Below, in pieces: positions 27,380-35,371 of a stretch of 64,000 bases of DNA; positions within the stretch are counted from its first letter, which is position 1; each line of letters begins with the position of its first letter. The notes under the pieces are model-generated. The model was given only the letters and a program-made list of their open reading frames with translations, was not told the DNA's origin and made no database searches. A program made the translations under genes and the position numbers. This DNA is from Streptomyces panaciradicis (lineage in GTDB: Bacteria; Actinomycetota; Actinomycetes; Streptomycetales; Streptomycetaceae): NCBI RefSeq assembly GCF_023516615.1, contig NZ_JAMGBF010000005.1, positions 62,001 through 126,000 on the forward strand. The letters are read 5' to 3'.

Positions 27380-29313
27380 GCGACCGGCATCATCTGCTCG
27401 TGCACGGCGGGACGTTCGCGGCCGTGGGTGACGGCGGGGACATCAGCGGGGTCCGGGGAGCCGGCTCCCCGGACGGTCTGTTCGTGCGGGACGCCCGGCA
27501 CTTGAGCCGTTGGCAACTGACGGTCGACGGCGCCGTGCCGGAGTCCCTCACGCCGGTCGCGGACGGGGACACGGCGCGCTGTGTCCTCGTCCCGCGCGGC
27601 GGACGCCAAGAGCCGCCCGCCTACACGGTGTTCCGTGAACAGGCCGTCGGGGACGGCGCGTTCGTGGAGTCCCTGAAGGTCACCAGCAACCGCCCCGCAC
27701 CCACCACGGTCCGCCTGGCGATCACCGCGGACGCCGACTTCACCGACCAGTTCGAACTCCGCTCCGACTACCGCACCTACGCCAAGACCGGCGCCGTCCG
27801 CTCCCGCCAAGTCCTGGACGACGGAGTGGAGTTCGCCTACCGGCGCGGCGAATGGCGGTCCTGTACGACGGTGACGGCCGAGCCCGCCCCGGACGGCGTG
27901 GAGGAGACAGGGACAGGGGCCCGCCGCCTCGTATGGACCCTCGACCTCGCCCCGCACGGCACCGCGGAGCTGGTCCTGCGCGTCATGGCCCGCCCGCACG
28001 GAGACAAACGGGCCCTGCGCGTACCGGCCTCCCCCACCTCCGTCACCGAACAACTCCTCTCCCTCGAAGGCGAGTTCGTGGAGGGCGTGGCCTTCCCGAC
28101 CGGCTGGCCGGAGCTGGCGGCGGCGTGCGCACGGGGCCTGGCGGACCTCGCCTCGCTCCAGCTGCCGGCGACGGGCCCGGACGGCGAGGAACTGCGCGTG
28201 CCGGCCGCCGGCGCCCCCTGGTTCCTGACCCTGCTGGGCCGGGACGCCCTGCTCACCTCACTCTTCGCCCTCCCCTACCGCCCGCAGCTGGCCGCCGCGA
28301 CCCTGCCCGCGCTGGCCGCCACCCAGGCGACCGAGACGGACGTGGACTCGGTGGCCCAGCCGGGAAAGATCGTGCACGAGGTCCGCCACGGCGAACTGGC
28401 GCACTTCGGCCAGGTCCCGTACGGCCGCTACTACGGCTCGGTGGACGCCACGCCCCTCTTCCTCGTCCTCCTCGGCGCCTACACCGAACAGACCGGCGAC
28501 ACCGGACTGGCCCGCCGCCTGGAGCCCCACGCCCGCGCCGCGATCGGCTGGATGCTGGACCACGGAGGCTTGACCTCCCGCGGCTACCTGATCTACCGCG
28601 CCGACCAGGGCGGCCTGGCCAACCAGAACTGGAAGGACTCCCCCGGCGCGATCTGCTCCGCAGACGGCACCCGGGCGAGCGGCGCGGTGATGGCGGCCGG
28701 GGCCCAGGGATACGCGTACGACGCGCTGCGCCGCACGGCGTGGATCGCGCGCACCGTGTGGGCCGACGAGACGTACGCGGCGCTGCTGGAGCAGGCGGCC
28801 GGCGACCTGCGGGACCGTTTCCAGCGGGACTTCTGGATGCCGGAGCGGTCCTTCCCCGCCCTGGCGCTGGACGGCGAGGGCAGGCAGCTCGACGCCCTGG
28901 CGTCGGACGCCGGCCACCTCCTCTGGTCGGGGCTGCTGGACAAGGAGTACGGGGAGGCGGTGGGCCGGCGGCTGCTGGAGCCGGACTTCTTCTCCGGCTG
29001 GGGCGTCCGCACCCTGGCATCGGGCCAGGCCGCGTACCACCCGCTCTCCTATCACCGGGGCTCGGTGTGGCCGCACGACAACGCGCTGATCACCCTGGGG
29101 CTGGCGCGGTACGGGCTGCACGACGAGGCGCGCACGGTCGCGCACGGCCTGGTGGACGCGGCGAACGCCACCGGCCACCGGCTGCCGGAGGTCATCGCCG
29201 GGTACGGCCGGGACGCGCACGCCGAGCCGGTGCCGTATCCGCACGCCTGCGTCCGGGAGTCGCGCGCCGCGGCGGCGCCCCTGGCCCTGCTGACGGCGGT
29301 CGGCGGCGCCTGA
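27376..29313 (+). CDS. Glycogen-debranching-type glycoside hydrolase
   Basis: 645 aa. An N-terminal beta-rich 'glycogen debranching enzyme N-terminal' domain (SPDGLFVRDARHLSRWQLTV, residues about 30-50; EQAVGDGAFVESLKVTSNRP) is followed by an (alpha/alpha)6 amylo-alpha-1,6-glucosidase-type domain (APWFLTLLGRDALLTSLFAL; GQVPYGRYYGSVDATPLFLV; LANQNWKDSPGAICSADG; YHRGSVWPHDNALITLGLAR). No signal peptide. Starts ATG at 27376, overlapping the upstream glycosidase stop (ATGA), so both are made from one transcript. Probably acts on alpha-linked glucans or compatible glucosides; the exact bond is not visible from sequence. Confidence 0.88.
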   Translation: MSDRHHLLVHGGTFAAVGDGGDISGVRGAGSPDGLFVRDARHLSRWQLTVDGAVPESLTPVADGDTARCVLVPRGGRQEPPAYTVFREQAVGDGAFVESLKVTSNRPAPTTVRLAITADADFTDQFELRSDYRTYAKTGAVRSRQVLDDGVEFAYRRGEWRSCTTVTAEPAPDGVEETGTGARRLVWTLDLAPHGTAELVLRVMARPHGDKRALRVPASPTSVTEQLLSLEGEFVEGVAFPTGWPELAAACARGLADLASLQLPATGPDGEELRVPAAGAPWFLTLLGRDALLTSLFALPYRPQLAAATLPALAATQATETDVDSVAQPGKIVHEVRHGELAHFGQVPYGRYYGSVDATPLFLVLLGAYTEQTGDTGLARRLEPHARAAIGWMLDHGGLTSRGYLIYRADQGGLANQNWKDSPGAICSADGTRASGAVMAAGAQGYAYDALRRTAWIARTVWADETYAALLEQAAGDLRDRFQRDFWMPERSFPALALDGEGRQLDALASDAGHLLWSGLLDKEYGEAVGRRLLEPDFFSGWGVRTLASGQAAYHPLSYHRGSVWPHDNALITLGLARYGLHDEARTVAHGLVDAANATGHRLPEVIAGYGRDAHAEPVPYPHACVRESRAAAAPLALLTAVGGA

Positions 29314-29465
29314 CGCCCGGAGCCGTTGACCGGCCGTTTGCCGGGTGTTTGCCCGGTGCCGTGAACACCCGCGCGGGGCCCGCCGTACGGAAGGTCGGCG
29401 GGTCCTTGCCTCCCCAGCGTGACCCGCCCCTCCCTCCCCGGGCCTCGCTACGGAAGGACCTTCGG

Positions 29466-31232
29466 GTGCCTGTCTTCACGCGCCTTCGCCACCAGCCGGA
29501 AACCGCCGACGCCGTCACCGAGGGCACGACGCCCGAGCAGGAGACGGCCGCGCGGGCCACCCTGCGGTCGCGGTTCGCCGCCTGGCGCGAAGGGCATCCC
29601 GCGGTCGTCCGCGGCACCCGCTGGACGATCACGGCCCTCGCCGCGGCCCTGATCTTCCTGGCCCTGGTCCTGCCGAACAAGCAGAGCGCCCTGCACGCGG
29701 ACCGGTTCGTCCGGATACCGGTGGAGGCGATCCTCGGGGCCGCCGCGGCCCTCACCCTCCCCCGCCGCCCCCGCCTGACGACAGCGGCGCTCTCCGGCGC
29801 CGCACTCGGCGCGATGACCATCCTCAACCTCCTGGACATGGGCTTCTGGGAGTACCTGGGCCGCCGCTTCAACCTCGTCCTGGACTGGGAACTCCTCCCC
29901 GACGCCCAGTCGTACGTCAAGGACTCGATGGGCAAAACGGTGGCGACCCTCGCCACCGTGGGCGCCTTCGTCCTGGTCCTACTCCTCCTCACCGTCATGG
30001 CACTGGCGATGGTCCGGCTCAGCAACGCGCTCGCCCGCAACAAACAAGCAGCGACCAGGGGAACCCTCGCCACCGCCGTCGTATGGGTCCTCTGCTCCGC
30101 GCTGGGACTCCAGATAGCCGGGTCGCCGGTCGCGGCCGACCGCGCCGCGGGAGGGGTGCTGTCCCAGGCCCGGCTGGTCCACACGACCCTGCGCGACGAG
30201 GCGGAGTTCCAGAAGATCGCCAAGATCGACGCGTTCGGCAACACCCCGCCCGGCCAGCTGGTCCCCGATCTGCGCGGCAAGGACATGGTCTTCACCTTCA
30301 TCGAGAGCTACGGCCGCAGCGCGATCGAGGACCCGGTGGAGGCACCCGGCGTCGACGCGACCCTGGACGCCCGCACCAAGGCCCTGGCGAAGGCCGGCTT
30401 CCACGCCAAGAGCGGCTGGCTGACCTCGGCCACCTACGGCGGCAGCAGCTGGCTCGGCCACTCCACCACCATGTCGGGCCTGTGGATCGACAACCAGCAG
30501 CGCTACCGCACCCTCATGGCGAGCGACCACATGAGCCTGACCGAGGCGTTCAAGAAGACGGGCGCCTGGGACACGGTGGGCATCATGCCCGGCGTGCAGA
30601 AGAGTTGGCCCGAGTCCAAGTTCTACGGCCTCGACTCCTACCGCAACGCCTTCCAGATGGGCTACAAGGGCCCGAAGTTCAGCTGGTCCACCATGCCCGA
30701 CCAGTACGCACTCCAGCAGTTCCAGAACCTGGAGCACGGCAAGAAGCGCACCAAGCCCCTGATGTCCCTGGTGATCCTGACCTCCAGCCACCAGCCCTGG
30801 GCGCCGATCCCCAAGATGGTCCCCTGGGACAAGCTGGGCGACGGCAAGATCTTCAACGCCGTCCACGCGGCCGGCAACAAGCCCTCGGACATCATCGCCA
30901 GCTCCCCCAAGTCCCAGGCGGAGTACGGCAAGTCAGTCCAGTACTCCGTCACGGCCCTCACCGAGTGGCTGGAGCGCTACGGCACGAAGGACACCGTGCT
31001 GGTCTTCCTGGGCGACCACCAGCCCATCCCCCGCGTGAGCGGCAACCACGCCAGCCGCGACGTCCCGGTCTCCATCGTCGCCAAGGACCCCAAGGTCCTG
31101 GACAAGATCTCCACCTGGAACTGGACGGACGGCCTGCGCCCGGCCCACGACGCCCCGGTCTGGAAGATGAGCGCGTTCCGCGACGCGTTCCTCACGGCAT
31201 ACGGCTCGACGAAACACCCCAAGAAGGGGTGA
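29466..31232 (+). CDS. Membrane-anchored sulfatase-superfamily enzyme (LtaS-like topology)
   Basis: 588 aa. Several N-terminal transmembrane helices (TITALAAALIFLALVLP; ILGAAAALTLP; TAALSGAALGAMTILNLLD; VATLATVGAFVLVLLLLTV; ATAVVWVLCSALGLQIAG), then a large extracellular domain of the alkaline-phosphatase/sulfatase fold (KDMVFTFIESYGRSAIEDPV, then TYGGSSWLGHSTTMSGLWID, and VLVFLGDHQPIPRVSGNH). The layout resembles phosphoglycerol transferases such as LtaS, but the nucleophile region is Tyr-Gly-Gly-Ser-Ser rather than a clear LtaS Thr, so the substrate is uncertain. GTG at 29466 follows AAGGACC. Possible role in envelope glycopolymer modification. Confidence 0.75.
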   Translation: MPVFTRLRHQPETADAVTEGTTPEQETAARATLRSRFAAWREGHPAVVRGTRWTITALAAALIFLALVLPNKQSALHADRFVRIPVEAILGAAAALTLPRRPRLTTAALSGAALGAMTILNLLDMGFWEYLGRRFNLVLDWELLPDAQSYVKDSMGKTVATLATVGAFVLVLLLLTVMALAMVRLSNALARNKQAATRGTLATAVVWVLCSALGLQIAGSPVAADRAAGGVLSQARLVHTTLRDEAEFQKIAKIDAFGNTPPGQLVPDLRGKDMVFTFIESYGRSAIEDPVEAPGVDATLDARTKALAKAGFHAKSGWLTSATYGGSSWLGHSTTMSGLWIDNQQRYRTLMASDHMSLTEAFKKTGAWDTVGIMPGVQKSWPESKFYGLDSYRNAFQMGYKGPKFSWSTMPDQYALQQFQNLEHGKKRTKPLMSLVILTSSHQPWAPIPKMVPWDKLGDGKIFNAVHAAGNKPSDIIASSPKSQAEYGKSVQYSVTALTEWLERYGTKDTVLVFLGDHQPIPRVSGNHASRDVPVSIVAKDPKVLDKISTWNWTDGLRPAHDAPVWKMSAFRDAFLTAYGSTKHPKKG

Positions 31233-31270
31233 GCAGCGCCGTACACAAACGGACCCGCCGTCGTGGTCGC

Positions 31271-31293
31271 TCGCGCAGTTCCCCGCGCCCCTT
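31271..31293 (+). repeat. Dispersed intergenic element, copy 1
   Basis: A 23-base sequence beginning TCGCGCAGTTCCCC and ending GCGCCCCTT is identical at 34188-34210. Both copies follow the stop codon of a plus-strand gene by about 30-40 bases and are followed by a partly complementary G/C-rich arm. Elements with this GCGCAGTTCCCCGCGCCCC core are, as I recall, common downstream of Streptomyces genes and may end transcription. Confidence 0.65.
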
Positions 31294-31458
31294 GCGGCGC
31301 GGCAGGCGCCCTCGGCGAGAAGGGGGCGGGGCGGGGGGTGTCCGCCCGCAGCGGCGGGCGTCCATCACCGGCACAGCCCCGGAGACGGCCCCGCCCGACC
31401 GAGGACGGACACCCCCCGCCCCGCCCCCGACCCACGACGAAACCGCAGGCGGCGAACC

Positions 31459-32592
31459 TCAGCCCCCCGACGTGTCGAGCTCCGCGTCCTCCCCGACGCC
31501 CGCGCAGTCGTAAGGGTCCTTCAACCACCCGTCCGGCAGCACCACCCTGTTGTTGCCGGACGTACGTCCCCGAGGCCCGTCGGCCCCCACCGGCCAGGCC
31601 TGGTCCAGATCCAACTCGTCCAGCCCGCCCCGCAGTTCCTCCAAAGAAGAAGTAACGGCAAGCCGCTTGCGCATCTCGCTGCCGACCGCGAAGCCCTTCA
31701 GATACCAGGCGACATGCTTCCGGAAGTCGACAACACCCTTCGCCTCGTCGCCGATCCACTCCCCCAGCAGCCGAGCGTGCCGGACCATGACATCGGCGAC
31801 CTCACGCAGCGACGGCCGAGCGATGTCCTGCTCCCGCCCCTCGAACGCCGCGACGAGGTCGGCGAACAGCCAGGGCCGCCCGAGGCACCCGCGCCCCACG
31901 ACCACCCCGTCGCACCCGGTCTCCCGCACCATCCGCAGCGCGTCCTCGGCCGACCAGATGTCCCCGTTGCCCAGCACGGGAATCTCCGGCACGTGCTCCT
32001 TCAGGCGCGCGATGGCGTCCCAGTCCGCCGTACCGCCGTAGTGCTGCGCGGCCGTACGCCCGTGCAGGGCGATCGCGGTGACGCCCTCCTCGACGGCGAT
32101 GCGCCCGGCGTCCAGATAGGTGATGTGGTCGTCGTCGATGCCCTTGCGCATCTTCATCGTCACGGGCAGATCCCCCGCGCCCGAGACGGCCTCGCGCAGG
32201 ATCGCCCGCAGCAGGTTGCGCTTGTACGGCAGCGCGGACCCGCCGCCCTTCCGCGTCACCTTCGGCACCGGGCACCCGAAGTTCAGGTCGATGTGATCGG
32301 CGAGCCCTTCCTCCGCGATCATGCGGACGGCCTTGCCGACGGTGGCGGGATCGACGCCGTACAGCTGGATCGACCGGGGCTTCTCGCTCGCGTCGAAGTG
32401 GATGAGCTGCATGGTCTTCTCGTTGCGCTCGACCAGCGCCCGCGTGGTGATCATCTCGCTCACGAAGAGGCCCTTGCCGCCGCTGAACTCCCGGCACAGT
32501 GTCCGGAAGGGAGCGTTGGTGATCCCGGCCATGGGGGCGAGGACGACAGGGGGCTGGACGGTGTGCGGACCGATCTGCAGGGGCGTGGACAT
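31459..32592 (-). CDS. dusB: tRNA-dihydrouridine synthase B
   Basis: 377-aa FMN enzyme that reduces specific uridines of tRNA to dihydrouridine. TIM-barrel marks: PPVVLAPMAGITNAPFR, the catalytic-Cys motif LNFGCPVPKVTRKGGGSAL, VTMKMRKGIDDDH, and VVVGRGCLGRPWLF. A C-terminal helical tRNA-binding domain follows (AKGVVDFRKHVAWYLKG). Start ATG at 32592 gives MSTPLQIGPHTVQPPVVLAP; a GDNGL-extended ATG at 32610 is possible but less likely. Standard length for actinobacterial DusB. It is convergent with the sulfatase gene and divergent from the MFS exporter. Confidence 0.95.
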   Translation of the reverse strand: MSTPLQIGPHTVQPPVVLAPMAGITNAPFRTLCREFSGGKGLFVSEMITTRALVERNEKTMQLIHFDASEKPRSIQLYGVDPATVGKAVRMIAEEGLADHIDLNFGCPVPKVTRKGGGSALPYKRNLLRAILREAVSGAGDLPVTMKMRKGIDDDHITYLDAGRIAVEEGVTAIALHGRTAAQHYGGTADWDAIARLKEHVPEIPVLGNGDIWSAEDALRMVRETGCDGVVVGRGCLGRPWLFADLVAAFEGREQDIARPSLREVADVMVRHARLLGEWIGDEAKGVVDFRKHVAWYLKGFAVGSEMRKRLAVTSSLEELRGGLDELDLDQAWPVGADGPRGRTSGNNRVVLPDGWLKDPYDCAGVGEDAELDTSGG

Positions 32593-32654
32593 TAGCCCAT
32601 TGTCACCCATGAGAAAGAACCGAATCCCCACCCCCCAAGGATCATGCATCCACC

Positions 32655-32679
32655 ATTAGTTAGCACCACTATTAGTTAG
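32655..32679. promoter_or_regulatory. Direct repeat ATTAGTTAG x2 upstream of MFS exporter
   Basis: ATTAGTTAG at 32655-32663 and 32671-32679, 16 bases apart, each preceded by CACCA/CACCACT. The block is AT-rich and stands 35-60 bases before the exporter start, where it could form a promoter or operator. Confidence 0.5.
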
Positions 32680-32712
32680 ACACACTATCGACATCGGCGT
32701 ACGATAAAACGC

Positions 32713-34158
32713 ATGCCCGAGCTCAGTCACCGCCGACGTCTGCTGGTTCTGGCGATCTGCTGCATGAGCCTGCTGATCGTGAGCATCGACGTCACCGCTC
32801 TGAACGTCGCCCTCCCCGACATGCAGCGCGAACTGCACGCGAGCACGTCCGGCCTGCAGTGGACGATCGACGCCTACACCCTCGTCCTGGCCTCGCTGCT
32901 GATGCTCGCGGGCTCCACGGCCGACCGGATCGGCCGCAAGCGCGTGTTCATGACCGGCCTGGTCCTGTTCGTCGTAGGCTCACTCCTCTGTTCGCTCGCC
33001 CCGAACCTCGACTCGCTGATCGTGTTCCGCATGATCCAGGCGGTCGGCGGCTCGATGCTCAACCCCGTCGCGATGTCGATCATCACGAACACCTTCACGG
33101 ACCCCCGCGAACGGGCCCGGGCGATCGGTGTCTGGGGTGCCGTGGTCGGCATCTCCATGGCGGCCGGCCCGCTGGCCGGCGGCCTGCTCGTGGAGTCGGT
33201 CGGCTGGCGGTCGATCTTCTGGGTCAACCTCCCGGTCGGCCTGACGGCCCTGCTGCTGACCCTGCGCTTCGTCCCCGAGTCCCGGGCCCCCAAGGCCCGC
33301 CGCCCGGACCCGGTCGGGCAGCTGCTGGTCATCGCGCTGTTCGGCTCGCTGACGTACGCGATCATCGAGGCCCCGGACTCCGGCGTGGCCGCGGTCCTGC
33401 CGTTCGCGGTGGTCGCCGCGGCGGCTCTGGGCGGCCTGCTCTGGTACGAGCCGCGACGCGACGAGCCCCTCATCGACCTGCGCTTCTTCCGCTCCGTACC
33501 GTTCAGCGGGGCGACGGCGATAGCGATCGCGGCGTTCGCCTCGCTGGGCGGCTTCCTGTTCCTGTCGACGCTGTACCTGCAGAACGTGCGCGGGTACGAC
33601 GCGCTGCACGCGGGGCTGTGGATGCTGCCGATGGCGGTGCCGATGTTCCTGTGCGCACCGGTGTCCGGACGGCTGGTCGGCAGCCGGGGGCCGCGGCTGT
33701 CGCTGGTGGTCGCCGGTGTGGCGATGACGGTGAGCGCGGTGCTGTTCGCGGCGTTCGACGCGGAGACGTCGAACACGACGCTGTTCCTCGGGTACGTGCT
33801 GTTCGGTGTCGGCTTCGGGTTCGTGAACGCGCCGATCACCAACACGGCGGTGTCGGGCATGCCGCGGGCGCAGGCGGGGGTCGCCGCGGCGGTGGCCTCC
33901 ACGAGCCGGCAGCTGGGTCAGACGCTGGGCGTCGCGGTGATCGGGGCGGTGCTGGCCTCCGGCGTGGAGGGGTCGTCGTACAGGGCGGCGTTCGTGTCGG
34001 CGTCGGTGCCCGGGTGGTGGATCTTGGTCGCGTGCGGGGTGGCGGTGTTCACGCTGGGGGCGGTGACGACGGGGCGGTGGGCGCGGGGTACCGCCGAGCG
34101 GACGGCGGAGAAGTTGCAACCGGCGGAGGTGCGCCAGCCCACGGGGGTGAGTGCGTAG
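32713..34158 (+). CDS. DHA2-family MFS drug exporter (14 TM)
   Basis: 481-aa proton antiporter of the EmrB/QacA type, inner membrane. The N-terminus is LLVLAICCMSLLIVSIDVTALNVALPDM, with motif D1 residues around the first helix (written here in part: SIDVTALNVALPDMQREL). Motif A is ADRIGRKRVF and motif C is GISMAAGPLAGGLLVE. Fourteen hydrophobic stretches can be counted, ending FTLGAVTTGRWARG. ATG at 32713. A probable multidrug or self-resistance exporter; the substrate is unknown. No regulator gene adjoins it on the same strand, but a direct repeat lies in its promoter region. Confidence 0.9.
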   Translation: MPELSHRRRLLVLAICCMSLLIVSIDVTALNVALPDMQRELHASTSGLQWTIDAYTLVLASLLMLAGSTADRIGRKRVFMTGLVLFVVGSLLCSLAPNLDSLIVFRMIQAVGGSMLNPVAMSIITNTFTDPRERARAIGVWGAVVGISMAAGPLAGGLLVESVGWRSIFWVNLPVGLTALLLTLRFVPESRAPKARRPDPVGQLLVIALFGSLTYAIIEAPDSGVAAVLPFAVVAAAALGGLLWYEPRRDEPLIDLRFFRSVPFSGATAIAIAAFASLGGFLFLSTLYLQNVRGYDALHAGLWMLPMAVPMFLCAPVSGRLVGSRGPRLSLVVAGVAMTVSAVLFAAFDAETSNTTLFLGYVLFGVGFGFVNAPITNTAVSGMPRAQAGVAAAVASTSRQLGQTLGVAVIGAVLASGVEGSSYRAAFVSASVPGWWILVACGVAVFTLGAVTTGRWARGTAERTAEKLQPAEVRQPTGVSA

Positions 34159-34187
34159 TTCGGCGACCGCGGCCGGGTGGGGGCTGA

Positions 34188-34210
34188 TCGCGCAGTTCCC
34201 CGCGCCCCTT
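34188..34210 (+). repeat. Dispersed intergenic element, copy 2
   Basis: Same 23 bases as 31271-31293 (core GCGCAGTTCCCCGCGCCCC), here followed by CAGGGCGCG, which can fold back on CGCGCCC to make a hairpin. It follows the MFS exporter stop by 29 bases. Confidence 0.65.
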
Positions 34211-34273
34211 CAGGGCGCGTCCAGGCCCCCGGCGTAATCCCGCGCAGTCCCTCACACACACCCCTACCCCCCT

Positions 34274-34386
34274 CAGCCCCCCCAACAAAGACCAGCCCCC
34301 TTCAGCCCCCCCAAAAAAAGGCCAGCCCCCTTCAAGCCCCCCAACAAAGGCCAGCCCCCTCAGGGCCCCAAAGGCCACCCCCTCAG
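34274..34386. repeat. Imperfect 28-30-bp tandem repeat, C-rich
   Basis: Three to four head-to-tail units of the form CCCCCCAACAAAGGCCAG followed by CCCCCTTCAAG, with small changes in each copy. The block is non-coding and lies between the convergent MFS and XRE-regulator genes, reaching the regulator stop. Strong strand asymmetry (C on plus, G on minus). Confidence 0.8.
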
Positions 34387-35270
34387 GGCGTCTCCCTGGC
34401 CAGCGCGATCTCGTGGAGCTTCTCCATCCTGGCCCGCGTCTCCGGGTCCGCCGGGACGTAGGTCACCAGCCGTGAGCCCACCTCCGGCCCCAGCCACAGT
34501 TCGGTCTGGTCGACGACCAGCCGCCCCACGAGCCGGTTGAGGAACTCCTTGCGCTTGCTGTGGGCCACGACCACCTCGTGCCGCTCCCACGCCTCGCAGA
34601 ACTCCGGGTACGCGCGCAGCCGCTTGAGCAGGAGCTTCCAGGCCGGCTCGCCGAGGTGCCCGGCCTGGGCGGCGCGCAGCCGGGCGGCCATGAGCCGCCG
34701 CGTCTCCTCCAGGTGGACGATCGAGTCGCGCCACTCCTGGTTGGTGTAGGAGAGCAGGACGCAGTTGCGGTCCTCCGGGGCCACCGTCGACAGGTCGCAC
34801 AGCAGCAGCCCGAGGACGCGGTTGTGGGCGAGGATGTCGTACCGGCTGTTCTGGATGCTCGCGGCGTACGGCTCCAGCTGCTCCAGCATGGCCCGCAGCC
34901 CCGGCGTCACCGACGGGCAGATCAGGGCCGGTGTGGGGTCGACCGCGCCGGCGAGCTGGAAGAGGTGGGCGCGCTCGGTGGGGTCGAGCTTCAGGGTGCG
35001 GGCGAGGGCGTCGAGGACCTGGACGGACACCTGGATGTCACGGCCCTGCTCGAGCCACGTGTACCAGGTGACGCCGACCGCGGAGAGCTGGGCGACCTCC
35101 TCGCGGCGCAGCCCGGGCGTGCGGCGGCGCCGGCCGCGCGGCAGGCCGACCTCCTCGGGGGCGATCCGCTCGCGGCGGCTGCGCAGGAAGGCCGCCAGCT
35201 CGTGCCGCCGCACCTCGGCGCCCGTGCCGCGCGTGCGCGCGGTCGCCGTCTCCTGGGCCATGGTCGTCAT
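34383..35270 (-). CDS. XRE-family regulator with MmyB-like ligand domain
   Basis: 295 aa. Helix-turn-helix of the Xre type at about 25-90 (ELAAFLRSRRERIAPEEVGL, RRTPGLRREEVAQLSAVGVT, WYTWLEQGRDIQVSVQVLDA), followed by the MmyB-type PAS-like domain (IQNSRYDILAHNRVLGLLLC; HSKRKEFLNRLVGRLVVDQT). This architecture is frequent in Streptomyces next to genes it controls; here it is divergent from an MFS exporter. ATG at 35270 has GGAG seven bases upstream. Start alternatives are ATG 35261 and a GTG at 35285. The ligand is probably a hydrophobic small molecule by family analogy. Confidence 0.88.
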   Translation of the reverse strand: MTTMAQETATARTRGTGAEVRRHELAAFLRSRRERIAPEEVGLPRGRRRRTPGLRREEVAQLSAVGVTWYTWLEQGRDIQVSVQVLDALARTLKLDPTERAHLFQLAGAVDPTPALICPSVTPGLRAMLEQLEPYAASIQNSRYDILAHNRVLGLLLCDLSTVAPEDRNCVLLSYTNQEWRDSIVHLEETRRLMAARLRAAQAGHLGEPAWKLLLKRLRAYPEFCEAWERHEVVVAHSKRKEFLNRLVGRLVVDQTELWLGPEVGSRLVTYVPADPETRARMEKLHEIALARETP

Positions 35271-35316
35271 GGCTCCACCCTGCACCCTTCGGCACCCTGT
35301 TTCCAGGTACTGCTTC

Positions 35317-35340
35317 TACCAGGATAAAGACACTCTGGTA
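35317..35340. promoter_or_regulatory. Inverted repeat TACCAG-N12-CTGGTA in divergent promoter
   Basis: TACCAG (35317-35322) and CTGGTA (35335-35340) lie between the XRE regulator and the MFS exporter starts, 32 bases before the exporter GTG. A likely operator of the XRE regulator controlling both genes. Confidence 0.5.
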
Positions 35341-35371
35341 CCACGCTGGGCGGGGGCGCAGCCTCGATGAC

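Noticed and set aside
25780..31232. Very long plus-strand frames of 1126-1177 aa across the glycosidase region
   Set aside because: They alternate real and shadow coding, Arg/Pro/Gly-rich, a common effect of high GC; the true genes start at 27376 and 29466.
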